64,000 bases of DNA. It comes from Nageia nagi (taxonomy: Eukaryota; Pinophyta). The stretch spans positions 147,746,001 through 147,810,000 of the forward strand of contig JBITNC010000001.1 in assembly GCA_050084985.1 (NCBI GenBank). The letters run 5' to 3'. The translations under genes were made by a program, and so were the position numbers. Below the pieces are notes generated by a model. It ran no database searches. It saw only the letters and a list, made by a program, of their open reading frames with translations, and was not told the DNA's origin. Every line of letters starts with the position of its first letter. Positions within the stretch are counted from its first letter, which is position 1. Shown here piece by piece: positions 35,760-46,779 of the stretch.

Positions 35760-35930
35760 AAGCCCACCCATCATATTCAACATGATAAAAAAAATGTGTG
35801 ACATACCCAAATGCCATTAATCTTGGTATTTTTAGAATACTATTGATGATATGAGATGATATAAAACTTGTGGAAGCACCACTATCAATCATAATTAAAA
35901 TATTTTAGTTAAAGAGTTTACCTTACACCT
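35760..35930 (-). pseudogene. Element E protease (partial)
   Basis: After two stops beyond gag, the minus strand reads ILIMIDSGASTSFISSHI at about 35840-35895, the retropepsin active site with the D-S-G triad intact. Similarity fades after about 50 codons, so the domain is truncated. Confidence 0.65.
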
Positions 35931-35934
35931 AGAT

Positions 35935-36980
35935 AGGAGTGGCTTGAGCATCTAGTACTTGCTTGGCAATGGCTATGTAGATTTGATGGGTCGATTTCTC
36001 CATTGAACCAACCTTTGATGGGTAGTTTTTGGCATAATGTAGTCCTCTACATTTGAAATAAACTCCCTTATGAGTAGGTGATTTATTATTATTTCCATTG
36101 ATACCTTTCTTTGATTCAAACTTTTTTCTTTTATGGTGCTTTTTATTTTTATCATATTTGTCATGTTTTAATTTTCCAGAATTCTTTTTCAATTTTGAAA
36201 ATTTATTACCCTTATTAAATCTAAATTTGGACAACTTGTATTATGTTTTAATTTCAAATAATGGTTTAAATGAGCCTTTAGTTTTTCTAAAATCTTGATT
36301 GGTTTCTTCCATTGTAATCATATCATAAGCTTTTTGTAGGGTTTTTAAGTGTTGCAAGTTTATGAAACTTCTAATCCTTAGACTTAGTACCAAGATAAAC
36401 TTGTTAATTTTCAATTTCTCATTAGGCCCAAAATTAGGCATGTATTTCTAAAGCTTGACATACTACTAAAAGCATACCTTAATAGTATTGGTACCCTGAA
36501 CTAGCTTGGTGAATTCATTGAACATTTCCATGAAGTATTCCCTAGATATAAATTTGTCCTTGAATGCTTTTGTAAACTCCCTCCAAGGAATGTCAGACTA
36601 TTATAATTTCTTACCATCCAAATAGTTATTCAACCATTTAAGGCACACCTCTATGAGGTGCATTCCAGCCAAAAATTTTTTAGTGTTTGAGGAATAATTC
36701 TTCATGAAGAAATAGATCTCCATTTTAGATAACAAAATTTTAGCAATATCCCCTTCCTCTTTCCCATTTTATATAGGAATTATATAATTTTTCAAGTCAT
36801 TTTCAAGTCCTATAGCCACTAAAGCTCTTGCATATTGATGTTGTTCTCCCTCATTATTATCTTAGTTCTATTGAGTTCTTGTACTAACCCTTTCAACTTC
36901 CCTAGCTTGGAGGAATTGGTTTGGGTCCTCGTGGAGTTGTTGGATTATGTCATTTAGTTAGCAATTTGGGAATTCTAGTC
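35935..36980 (-). pseudogene. Element E gag
   Basis: The capsid region (about 36300-36700) includes DIPWREFTKAFKDKFISREY and FNEFTKLVQGTNTIKV. Then come KINKFILVLSLRIRSFINLQ, a Lys-rich linker (NKKHHKRKKFESKKG) and a knuckle FKCRGLHYAKNYP. The knuckle has lost its first and last cysteines to Tyr. The two longest open pieces, 36241-36441 and 35929-36234, are in one frame. Stops and shifts break the N-terminal half. Confidence 0.7.
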
Positions 36981-37150
36981 ATTTTGGGCTTGGTTTTCCT
37001 CACTTTGAGGGATATTTCAAATAATTGATTCTAAAATAAGAAATTTCTCTCTACCTCCATGAATTTCTTTTCCACTTGTTCTCACCATGATTTCCTATAG
37101 GCATGTTTAATTGTCATATAAAGTGGTTCACTAAGTTCCTAGTGTTTAAA

Positions 37151-37166
37151 CTAGGATTTGATACCA
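37151..37166 (-). other. Element E primer-binding site
   Basis: TGGTATCAAATCCTAG on the minus strand. Plant initiator tRNA-Met primes at TGGTATCAGAGC, so 8 of the first 9 bases match. Confidence 0.6.
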
Positions 37167-37168
37167 AG

Positions 37169-39119
37169 TGTTAAGAATAAAAAATCTATATGAAAAAGGA
37201 ACTATGCATAACTAATTATAGGAAAATTCATAGCAAACACATAGTATTAGTTGTTGCAGACAACCTACATATGAATGATGATGAATTGTCACAAGTTCAC
37301 TCCATTATTCATTGATGGAAGTTACTTGTGAACTTTTTCCACCATCATTTTACTAATGATATTTAAGAGGGTAGCCTTAAGGCATTACTCAATAATGGCC
37401 ATCCATTGGGTATTTGTTCTTCTTTACATATCCACCATGGAACCTTAGACTTATCCTAACTGGACATTACTATTCTTTTAATAATACGCCTATAAAACAT
37501 AGGTGATCATTCATTGTCCTCCATAAAATGAGTAGAAGGCCCAAACCTTATTTTCTATTAGAATCATTCAGTTACAATATCCCTAATTTATCTATATGGG
37601 GTTTCCTTTCCTTTGTGCAATTTTTCTTAGGATAGTGAGGTTTGAATATTGAATGAGAATGTAATCTTGTTTGGTTCAAAGTTTTCAATTATTACTAGTG
37701 CAAGATTGAGTTGGTAAATGAAATAAAACCTTATCATTAAATTATATAAGTTAATTACACTAATTTTTAATCTCAATAGCTAACTTACCATTGGAGAAGA
37801 TGAATAAAAGTATGTCATAATTAGACTCATACTTTGTTTCAATATGCATTTGTTTAATTTATATATTCTTTTGACTTGACCTTTTCTATCACATTTTTCT
37901 ATTTTAGTCTTATTGATGAAATTATAAATAATTTCATTGTGGCATTGCATTCTAGTTCTTTTCATCTTTTAAAATAATTCCTAAAATCATTAATCTATTA
38001 TATCTACAAAGGTTGATATGTTTGGTTTCTAATTTAATTATAATTGGTGTATCTTATCACAATCTTGGTAGAATTTATTTTGCTACATATAATATGTTAC
38101 AATTATTGATATTTGAAAAGAAGCATAATTCCTTACCTTCCTTTTTAAACTATATTCACCATCCATACGATCTATATTGGTTGGTTAAAATATCATACGC
38201 CATTCATTCGAATCAACCAATTAACCAATTAAGTTTAACTAAGAACAATAATTTAAAAGAATTACATTCATTTCAATTCACAGTAAATACATGGAAACAA
38301 GCTTTCATTACTTCCATGATACCAATGTCATGCTCCAAAACATAATTTTGTTAAAATATCATCATACATTCATTTGAATATAGACATTCAACAAGTAATC
38401 ATTCACATAATTTCAACAACTTAGCACTTCAAACTCACAAATGGATATATATAACAACATTATGAAATTGAGACATAATGGTTAATAGTATTCCATGGAT
38501 TTACAAAAGGAAGCCATTGTCGTAGTGTAGTGTTTACAAGTCTCAGAGTCTATAACTTTAAGTTAAAATCACACATTCATAAATTAACTATAGATAAGAA
38601 CCCCTATCTAAGGTGAATAACAAGTAATTTAAATAAGTAAAATAATCAAAAGCCATTGAATATCTTTAAAAGACTTTATTAACAAAAGTACAAGTGATCA
38701 AAGCAAATCTAAAGTTGGACCCTCCATTGAATAAGATCAAATCTATCATGGTGTACTTGTACATAGAAGTGATATACCTATACAAATAATTAAGTATTAA
38801 AACAAATATTGTAAGTACTAAAAATAATAAAGCAAATGATTTTTCAACCTCAAGATAGGCTAAAGGGTTGAGATTAAGCTTATCCATGACCACATGGTGG
38901 TGTTTCCACCAATGAGATAGATGTTAGGTTATCATTATTTTGATATCATATCCCCCAAGACTTTTGTGACTTGATCCCTCTGCATGACACACAAAATTCA
39001 TGCCTACCCTTTTTCCTATATGTCTCAACCATGAGTCATCAATGACTCATACTATGATAGTACATAATAATTAAATTTAAACTAAATTAATGCTTTCTTG
39101 CTACCATTACATCAATGTA
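37169..39119 (-). other. Probable element E LTR and flanking DNA
   Basis: The plus strand starts TGTTAAGAAT two bases right of the PBS, a plausible LTR end. The right end is not found. GTTAATAAAGTC on the minus strand near 38675 could be a polyadenylation signal. No supported gene is present; the open frame at 38013-38345 is A+T-rich and lacks motifs. Confidence 0.35.
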
Positions 39120-39124
39120 ACATC
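39120..39124. repeat. Target-site duplication of element D, left
   Basis: ACATC directly left of D's LTR, repeated as ACATC at 61247-61251 directly right of the other LTR. Confidence 0.85.
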
Positions 39125-39623
39125 TGAAGGATTTAATCCCAAAATAATAAACTCTTAATCTACCAAGATCACTTGAAAGCCCACTTATATTATCAATACT
39201 CAACACATAAACAATCTCATAAATTGAAACAAGATATAACTGGTTCCTCCAACCATGGGAGTACATCCATTAATTGAGATCTTTCTCATTCACAAAGATA
39301 ACTCTCTTACATGACCTCTTTCTTCCTCTCCTAAAACTAATCCTAGAGCATAAATTTGCTTTAACTTTTAGTGTATAATCTCAAGGAGAGGGCCTTCTAT
39401 TTATAGACTAAAATCCTCCCTTGGATCACCCTTTTAACCATTGTACAAAGATATAATATGCTTCACCCTTTTACCCAAGGGGCATGCTCATGAGGAGTGT
39501 AGGATAAGTTACATTATCATATTCATTTAAATACTTAAGGTATCTAGGGATACATTTAAGTCTTGGTGAATTTACAAGAAGAACCTTATAAAACTTTATA
39601 ATAATACATTATACATTCCAACA
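39125..39623 (-). repeat. Element D 3' LTR
   Basis: Plus strand TGAAGGATTTAATC ... ACATTCCAACA; minus strand starts TGTTGGAATG. It aligns along its whole length with 60751-61246. A TATA box TATAAATA lies at 39398-39405 on the minus strand. Confidence 0.9.
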
Positions 39624-39636
39624 CTCCCCCTTAATG
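39624..39636 (-). other. Element D polypurine tract
   Basis: The minus strand CATTAAGGGGGAG ends exactly at the 3' LTR start, the expected primer for plus-strand DNA. Confidence 0.8.
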
Positions 39637-40080
39637 CAATATTGGGATAGAGTAAAGAAGAGAGAAGAAAGAAAGAGTTCTCATCCATTTAGATATAATC
39701 AAAGATGATAACTTTTACATCTTTATGAAGTATGCAAGATATTAGTTTGAGACTTATTACATTATCATTCTAACAAATGGTTTACAATACAATTATTAAC
39801 CAAAACTAGTTTCAATGTACATAAAGCTATCATCCAACTGAAAGCTAACATGATGAGCCTCCATGAGCCATAATACTTGAAGTAAGTAACCTAAAATCTT
39901 AATAAGAAACTTGAAATCTATAGGTAGCTCAAAAAAATAAGATTATTTAGATGCATCATGTATACATTCATATTAACAAGAATAAATGAATCAAGCAATT
40001 CCATCCATAAATTGATCAATGGTCCACTATAACTCATCATGAAGATGCCAAGCCAAAACTCATAGTCACCTACTATGTAC
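39637..40080 (-). other. Element D 3' non-coding DNA, left of element C
   Basis: No coding frame. It continues across element C into 54219-54550. Before C inserted, these two pieces formed about 0.8 kb between pol and the 3' LTR. Confidence 0.65.
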
Positions 40081-40085
40081 AAAAT
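40081..40085. repeat. Target-site duplication of element C, left
   Basis: AAAAT directly before C's 5' LTR, repeated at 54214-54218 directly after its 3' LTR. The word is simple, but its position fits both ends exactly. Confidence 0.75.
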
Positions 40086-40602
40086 TTTATTCCTCCAAAA
40101 GAATACTCAAAATTTGGGTAATTTTAATATTTTTTATTCTTTATTATTTCATTTGTCCTAGTACTCAGAAGCTATGTATATAAGAGTACCCAAGAAACCA
40201 CCATTCTCTTAGAGTCTTTATGTCTTGTATTGTTTAAACCTTTCCCCTTTTTCACTTTCCTATTCCTTAGAGTGTTAAGAATCATTTTGTAAATAAAGTC
40301 ATTTAAAAATTATCTTTCTTCAATACCTGGGAAATATGTAAACAAGGTTACCTATAGATTTTGTCAAAACACTCATGTTAAATTTATGTTCTTTTACTAT
40401 TTAAGAACCAATAGTCCAAAATACCTAAAAATCATGTCATCTTCTCCAAGTGCACCCAAGAAGTCATGTATCAAAATTGTCCAAAATCATATTTATCATC
40501 TTAGAGTCTTTAGGAATCATTAACATGAAGGTCTAAGACTTGTATATATATGTAGGGTTCAACTTTTAAAAAATGCAAATAGAGCCTGAAGATTTTAAAG
40601 CA

Positions 40603-40710
40603 TGACATCATAATTATCAATCAAGGTAAGCGAGTCCTAAAATAGATAGTAAGCACTACAAATTCTTAAAGATCATCAACAAAGCTTGAGGAATTTAAAG
40701 GATGATGTCA
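40603..40710 (+). promoter_or_regulatory. Paired decayed TGACGTCA-like sites in element C 5' LTR
   Basis: TGACATCA at 40603-40610 and TGATGTCA at 40703-40710 head two ~100-bp units that also share (A/G)GTCCTA and GATCATCAACAAAGC. Each octamer is one CpG-decay step from TGACGTCA, a bZIP-type site. The 3' LTR has the same pair at 52940 and 53040. Confidence 0.45.
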
Positions 40711-41363
40711 CACATTTTTATGGAAATCAATGGGTCCTAGAGAAAACCAGATCATCAACAAAGCCCAAAAGAAGAACATAGAGCCTATTGAGGGAATAGA
40801 AGAGTAATGTATGAGAAAAAACACTCAGATCCACTTCATCTTAAGTGTTTAACCCTTAGGGCCCTATTAATGTGTCGACACCAATTCATTTTCACATAAA
40901 AATGGTATTTTTTCTTGATATAAGACAAAATAATATCTACCAACCATCATTACTCTAATTACTGACATCCATAGTGTACATCATGAAGATTGCTCAAAAG
41001 TAGATGGAGGATAATAAAATAGATAATCAAATCATACCAATCAACATGCAATCAAACAACTTCTCAATCAACCATAGTATTACTTTCAATCAGCAATAGT
41101 GCTAAACTCAATTAGCTACAAGGTTTTGAAAAGAGTAGTCAAGGACATGTCAAAAAAATTGTAGCTCTATGGACATGGTTGATCAGAAGTTACAAATTCT
41201 TAGAAGATCTAGAAAATATAGATAATTAATATTGATTTAAACTTGTATATTGTACAATCTAACACAATTATAACATTTATGTAACACTATTGTAGCTATT
41301 TCATTCAATACTAGTAATAATGTATGTTAATGAGATCCAACCACCCAAAAGGGAAGGAATTTG

Positions 41364-41371
41364 TATAAATA
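41364..41371 (+). promoter_or_regulatory. TATA box of element C 5' LTR
   Basis: TATAAATA in TTTGTATAAATAGCTAG, a near-ideal plant TATA box, about 510 bp before the LTR end. It is conserved in the 3' LTR at 53704-53711. This implies U3 of about 1.28 kb and R-U5 of about 0.5 kb. Confidence 0.65.
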
Positions 41372-41893
41372 GCTAGTTTTTAGAAGTTAAAAAGGTCAGA
41401 CATTCTAACAAATTTGCCTGATCTGTAAGAGTAATTAACACATGATAATACAAATAGACAATACTTTGCTCTCTTGCAACAAAGTGGTTATTATTGCTTT
41501 TATGAATGTTATGTATGAAATGTTTACTTCAAATTGTGGCTATGTATTGTGATTGCAAGACCCCAAGGCTAAGGTAGTTTGCTATTCTTAATCTTGGCTA
41601 TGGATTGTCACTTGTGCTGCAATGCTTAGGTTATAAATTTTCCATTTTACTTATTCATTTATTTATTTATTTCCTATTACTCTTTACCTTTTTATCTCTT
41701 TCCTATTACTTTTGACCTCAAACATAGATAGGAGTTAGCCTATAACCTAGAGATTGAGTAGAAGATTTAAATGAGTGCATTCCCACCACCTTATATTCTT
41801 TCAAGAAACCTATTGTTGTAGGAAGTGTAGAACACAACTAGACCAAACCCTTAAGGTTACACTTATCAATCAACAGTAGACTAATTCTATTTT

Positions 41894-41911
41894 TGGCATG
41901 CTCAATGGGAC
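41894..41911 (+). other. Element C primer-binding site (likely)
   Basis: TGGCATGCTCAATGGGAC begins 18 bp after the LTR end. This resembles the TGGCACGC..GTGGGAC sites of plant Tat-type elements. A second PBS-like motif lies at 42014-42033, further from the LTR, so I prefer this one. Confidence 0.55.
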
Positions 41912-42013
41912 ATGAGCTAAATTATATATTTAGTGGCTATTATTAGGTCTAATAACTTCATTTATGGATTATCAATTTGATCCTTCAAGGTTATAAGGTT
42001 TTTGTAACCTTAT

Positions 42014-42033
42014 TGGTGACTCTACTGGGAACT
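42014..42033 (+). other. Second PBS-like motif in element C leader
   Basis: TGGTGACTCTACTGGGAACT resembles the TGGCGACTC..CTGGGGA primer site of Ogre-type elements, but lies about 140 bp from the LTR. Related words (TTGGCGACTC) occur on the opposite strand relative to the element in B's leader. Confidence 0.45.
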
Positions 42034-42260
42034 AATCACTTTTTTTTAACCCTGGCACCTCCAAAATGTAGGCTAACTAGAATTGGTGATAGAATTCTCT
42101 AAGATAGCCTAGATTTCAAGAGCTATCACTTCCTTATAGGAGGACTAGATGGAAAATATCTTAGGTTACATCACCTTTGATCCCCTTAAGATCTACCCCT
42201 CTATTAGTCGCATTTGACTCATTCCCAAAAAATCCTTCATCTCTTATATGTCTTCCAAGT

Positions 42261-43000
42261 ATGGCTCAACCAGTAGACTTTCGTACCTATAATAATAGTC
42301 ATCCCTTGGTTATAGTTGCTAATTCACCACCTATACCTTAATCAACTTTTAAAGTTTTACCAAAGTATGATGGTTCTAAAAAGATGCCATATGAGCACTA
42401 TCAAGATGTATCATTGCTGGCTTCAAGCTTTGATATCATTGATCAAACTATGATGACAAGGCTATTATCACATTCTTTTGAAGGCAAAGTAGATGAATGG
42501 TTTAGGACTCTCACCCCTCAATCTATAAATTCATGGGGAGAGTTAAGTCAAGCCTTGAGTAAAAGATTTTCTACAAATGGTAATGATAGCACCTTCCTTG
42601 CCCTCATAGCATGTATCAAAAGGCATCCACATGAATCTATTGATGATTTTAATATCAAATTTGAGAGAACATAGAAGTTCATACTGGCAAGGATAAGACC
42701 AACTAATGCTCAAGATTTAGTATATTACCAAAAATCTTTCCTTCATGACCTTAATATGCTTATTGTTATGCAGGAGATACATTCCTAGATGTTTATCAAA
42801 TGGCTAAAATTGCAAAATATACCTTAGTTTCCTCTAGTAAAATGCATCTCAAAATGATCATGCCTATATTTCCTAGTTTACCTTCTAAGAAAACTCCACA
42901 AATAGGTCATCCTAGAGTTCTCACCCTACCACCTCCTCCCAAACCTACTATTCAAAATCAACTACTAGCATTACTTTGTTATCACATCTATGAGTACTGG
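42261..43000 (+). pseudogene. Element C gag, capsid part
   Basis: Opens at the ATG at 42261 (MAQPVDFRTYNNSHPLV). The capsid core follows: MPYEHYQDVSLLASSF, LLSHSFEGKVDEWFRTL, INSWGELSQALSKRF and HPHESIDDFNIKFERT. This is the plant retrotransposon gag fold. A TAG at 42672-42674 and later a frameshift end the good stretch. It differs from the gag of A and B, so C is another Tat-like family. Confidence 0.8.
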
Positions 43001-43980
43001 TAATGAACCCAAGTCTTAAGAAGAGAAAAGGATAAGGTAGTTGGAGATATTTATCAAAAATTTATCCAATAAGCTCACTCTACAGGAAAGGTAGGATCAT
43101 GGTTTTAACTATAGAAGATATGATAATCAATATCAACCAATATTCTAGCCTATGGTTAATTAGCTAGAACAGTCTAATCCTCCTAAAGTAATAGAAAATG
43201 CTATTATGACCAATTCTATAGATGGTGCTACTTTGGGCATTATGAAATGGTGTCCACCATGTTTAGCTCTTCATTTTCCAAATTTATGTGTGGTATATCA
43301 ACATCAATATTTAGGGTTACATTTTGATCATATCGTAGAACTTACTTCAAATCCTATTGTTGACCTCATAATGGTCAACTTTTGGGTTCCAATATTTGCT
43401 AAGGAATAAGCAAATTATGTTCAAATTAGAGCAACTTCTTTAGCAACCCCATAGCAGCCTCAAGCCACTTAGGAGTATCCATGTTCCACTCAACCTCAAC
43501 CTAAACCTAAGAAAGCTAAGACACCCTTATCTCATCCTTATAACTAATGACATCAAGTCCCACTTAATTTGGGTACTATTTCATCGAACCCAAGTACTAG
43601 TGCCCTAGGTGAAATGGACCCCATTGCAATAAGAAAAGAAGTCCTAGAAAAGGAAAGACCTAGCACATTTACATATCCTTTTATCACTAATCATCATAAA
43701 GAAAAGGCTACTCAACACTTCAAAGCACATCAACAAAATGAACCAAGTAAGTCTATCCCATATGCTCTCTATAATATTGTGGAAGAATTGAAGAAAACTC
43801 CTTCTAGAATGATAATATTTGATGCATTAAAAATACTAGGTCAATTAGACCTTCTGTAAGAAGCTTTAAAATTAGAAAATAGTAAAAAGAGGATAAATGA
43901 AGAAAATTCTATCTATGCTATGTTTGAAGTTGTCCCTCTAACTCCAATAGGTGTAACTAGACCCCCACCTTTCTATTTAT
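43001..43980 (+). pseudogene. Element C gag tail and linker to protease
   Basis: Open pieces at 43206-43409 and 43569-43859 are in one frame. The first has WCPPCLALHFPNLC, a cysteine-rich phrase where a nucleic-acid-binding module would be expected, though not a standard CCHC knuckle. The second, with KEVLEKERPSTFTYPF and SKSIPYALYNIVEELKKTPS, leads toward the protease. Similar linkers precede the protease in other plant Tat elements. Confidence 0.55.
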
Positions 43981-44280
43981 CCCTAAGAGTAGAAGGCTAG
44001 GTAATAAACAATTGTATGATTAATACTGGAGCTACTATAACCATTATTCCAAAAGCTATTGTAGATGAAATGAAATTGTACATTACAAGATGCATTGATG
44101 GGGTCATATAGTTGGATTCTTCCTCAATATATGTTATCGGTAGTGTTAAAGGTGTTGAAATAACTTTTGATGCCTTCCCTGATATTAGTGTTGTACAAGA
44201 CATTATTATAGTTGATCTTCCACCTCTATTTGGAATTTATCTTTCTAGATAATTTACTACTAAATTGGGAGGGTATCTAG
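43981..44280 (+). pseudogene. Element C aspartic protease
   Basis: The sequence CMINTGATITIIPKAIVDEM at about 44013-44072 is the retropepsin active site, but the catalytic Asp before T-G reads Asn (AAT at 44022-44024), a G-to-A change from GAT. It continues with SSSIYVIGSVKGVEITFDAF and IIIVDLPPLFGIYLSR, the latter matching the conserved C-terminal part. A TAG splits it at about 44110. Confidence 0.75.
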
Positions 44281-44405
44281 CCTTGGACTATAGTCATCTT
44301 CTACTTCCCTTCTAAAATAAATAGGTAAAGATTCTAAATGAAGGCACTAAAACTATCCATCTTAGGAGGATTAATAAAGTAAATTGCATAAATGATCCAT
44401 AATTA

Positions 44406-44950
44406 GTGGAAATATTTGAAAGTGATACACTAAGGGAATCACTACTGACAATAAAAGTTCTATCAACCAATGATCTAAATTATCAGATCATAGATACTGG
44501 CATGGGTAATTACCATCTGTATGAAAAAGTTCAACCAATTTCAATAACTGTTGATAAAGAACAAGAGGTATGGATGATGTATTTTGATGGTTATCCATGT
44601 AGACATGGATGTGGAGCTAGGGTAGTCCTCAAATCTCCCAAAGGGATTACCAAAAGATTCTCCTTCCAATTCACATGGACCTATAATAACAATGCTGCTA
44701 AATATGAAGCCCTTTGTTTAGGGTTATCTACAGTAATTAGTTTAGGTATCAGATGCCTAATTATCTATGATGATTTTGAATTGGTTATTAAGCAAGTCAA
44801 AAATTATATTAGTGCTAAACACTATTATTTAAAGAATTATAGGAATAGAGCATGGAACTTATTGGAATAATTCTGGCCATCAATTTTATATTTGTTACTA
44901 GGAAGCACAACTAGATAGCTGATGCACTTGCTAGAAAAGGAACATGTTAT
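44406..44950 (+). pseudogene. Element C archaeal-type RNase H placed before RT
   Basis: A 154-codon frame at 44406-44870 contains VWMMYFDGYPCRHGCGARVV, FTWTYNNNAAKYEALCLGLS and LIIYDDFELVIKQVKNYIS. After a one-base frame change the end reads TRKHN-stop-IADALARKG (about 44905-44945). The four acidic positions of the RNase H active site (D in YFDG, E in KYEAL, D in YDDFEL, D in ADALA) are all visible. This is the extra RNase H of Tat elements. Here it lies between protease and RT, and none follows the RT. The first ~45 codons are an unassigned linker. Confidence 0.8.
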
Positions 44951-45082
44951 AACCCTACACATCATAGAAGAGGGACTCTTAGAGTCAAACTATAGTATAG
45001 GCCTTCAATTCTTGATGTTGCAAACTTCTAGTAGGTATTTAACTCTGATGAGCATATTGTCAATTTCCTTATAGATGAAGTA

Positions 45083-46300
45083 GTGGCTCACACTATTGGT
45101 ACTCAAGTTATGTTTGATTGTTTCCAAGACTTAAATATCATTCAACTAAGAAATAATGTAATACCAAAAGGATTGCTCTCTTTTAAAAGACTATTTGATT
45201 TAGAATATGTCCTAAAGGTAAAGTATTTGGTCATCTTGAAGGAAAATTATGTTGAGCTAGAGGTAGAACCTAGTAAATTTATAAAAGTTGGTTCAAAATG
45301 CTTTGATGCAGAAAAAGTTACTATGTCTCAAATTTATCATGTATTTTCCCTATTAATTGCCTAAAATTATAATGATCTCAAGACATATGATAAAAATGTT
45401 ATCCAACATATAGTTGAGCTTTAGCTAGATGCTAAACCATACAGGCAAAAGCAAAGACCCATAAATGCAAAGATAGAAGAAACTATGAAATAGGAGTTAA
45501 TCAAACTCCTTAATTCAAAAATCATCTTTCCAATTAAGCATTCTTTTTGGGTTGCAAATTTAGTTTCTATAAGAAATTAAAATAGAGAAATTAGACTTTG
45601 TGTTGATTTCAAAAATCTAAATAAAGTGTCCTTGAAAGATAATTATCCTCTCCTTTCTATGGAATAGATCCTACATACAATAGCTAAACCTTATTATTTT
45701 TCAATGATAGATGGCTACTCAGGATTTAATCATATTTGGATGAAGGATGAAGATCAATTTAAGATAGCATTTATAACTAAATGGGGCACATTTACTTTTT
45801 AAAGGATGCCATTTGGTCTTTCTAATATAGGAGCTACTTTTCAAAGAGCCATGGATCATGCATTCGATGAGCTAATAAATAAGATCATATTGATTTATTT
45901 AGATGATATCACTATCTTCTCTAGAAGTAGAAGCGATCATCTAGAACATCTAAAATTATTCTTTGAAAAATGCATGAAATTTGGCATTTCTATCAACCCA
46001 AAAAAGTCAATTTTTATGGTCAACCAAAGAAAACTTCTTGGACATGTTATTTCAAAGGAAGGGCTAGCAATTAATCCAAATAGAGTGAAAGCTATAGAGG
46101 CATTGCCACTCTAATCCAACAAAAAGGCCTTACAGACATTCCTTGGCCAGATCAATTTTATTAGGAAATTTATTAATAATTTTTCAAAAATTGTATCACC
46201 AATCACTTCTATGCTTAAAAAGGATGCTAAATTTTCCTAGTCATATGAAGCAAAGATAGCTTTCAAAGAAATTAAGAAGGCTATAACTAAAGCTTTAGTG
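45083..46300 (+). pseudogene. Element C reverse transcriptase
   Basis: The frame from 45083 to integrase is continuous apart from stops. RT motifs in order: KPYRQKQRPIN, REIRLCVDFKNLNKVSLKDN, SMIDGYSGFNHIWM, RMPFGLSNIGATFQRAMD, then IYLDDITIFSRS with the double aspartate intact (about 45894-45911), and KLLGHVISKEGL. Connection motifs [13 protein letters not shown] and [13 protein letters not shown] follow. Stops replace Gln or Trp at conserved places (for example before RMPFG). It is the best-preserved RT of the window. Confidence 0.9.
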
Positions 46301-46740
46301 CTTAAGAATCATGATATGTTAAAAGATTTCATTATGTATGCACATGGAGAAGATAAGAGCATAGCTGCATTTCTTGTACAGAAGGATGACAATAATGAGG
46401 AACATCCAATTACCTTTTATAGCCAAACACTACATCAACATCAACATAGGTACTCATTTATTAAAAAGTAAATGTTTTCTATCATGAAAGGACTTAAAAA
46501 TTTCAAGCATTCTATCTCCAACAATAGAATCCTTATGTATACTATTCATCCAGATGTAAGAAATTATATTATATAAGGAGATCTAGGTGAATTAAAAGCT
46601 AGCTAGATTACCAAGATAATGGAATATGATATAGAAATCAAGCCAACCAAACTGATCAGAGGTAGGGATCTATGTTAGAATATGGATGAAGCTTCACATA
46701 TGATTGCTTTTGTGAAAGATGAATAGTAACTCAATCAAGA
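46301..46740 (+). pseudogene. Element C retroviral-type RNase H, active site degraded
   Basis: In frame after RT: FIMYAHGEDKSIAAFLVQKD, EEHPITFYSQTLHQHQHRYS, FSIMKGLKNFKHSI, and a tail GDLGELKAS...ITKIMEYDIEIKP. The usual first Asp of the T-D-A-S motif is replaced by A-H-G-E. Loss of this site is typical of Tat elements in which the archaeal-type RNase H supplies the activity (clade knowledge). Stops are at least six. Confidence 0.75.
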
Positions 46741-46779
46741 GAGTGATTGGATTAAGCAAATTATTATTTATTTTCAAAT

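Larger units (their letters stand above)
35760..37166 (-). mobile_element. Element E: Ty3/gypsy gag-protease fragment
   Basis: On the minus strand: a PBS of initiator-Met type, a gag with capsid motifs and a zinc knuckle, and the start of a protease with intact D-S-G. RT, RNase H and integrase are missing to the left. The gag style (EFTKLVQGT, KYMPNFGPNEK) and MIDSGASTSFI resemble chromovirus-type plant gypsy elements rather than the Tat elements A, B and C. The LTR should begin at about 37169 and extend right. Confidence 0.7.
40086..41875 (+). repeat. Element C 5' LTR
   Basis: Starts TTTATTCC (TGTATTCC in the 3' LTR, so TG has changed to TT) and ends ...ATCAACA. It aligns throughout with 52421-54213. 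It contains TATATAAG at 40177-40184, two TGACATCA/TGATGTCA units 100 bp apart, and a strong TATA box at 41364-41371. Confidence 0.9.

Noticed and set aside
38013-38345. 110-codon plus-strand open frame
   Set aside because: Very A+T-rich, no domain, lies in probable LTR/flanking DNA; I could not support a gene.
40177-40184. TATATAAG as the main promoter of element C
   Set aside because: Present in both LTRs (also 52512-52519), but it would leave a U3 of only ~120 bp; TATAAATA at 41364 is the better core promoter.
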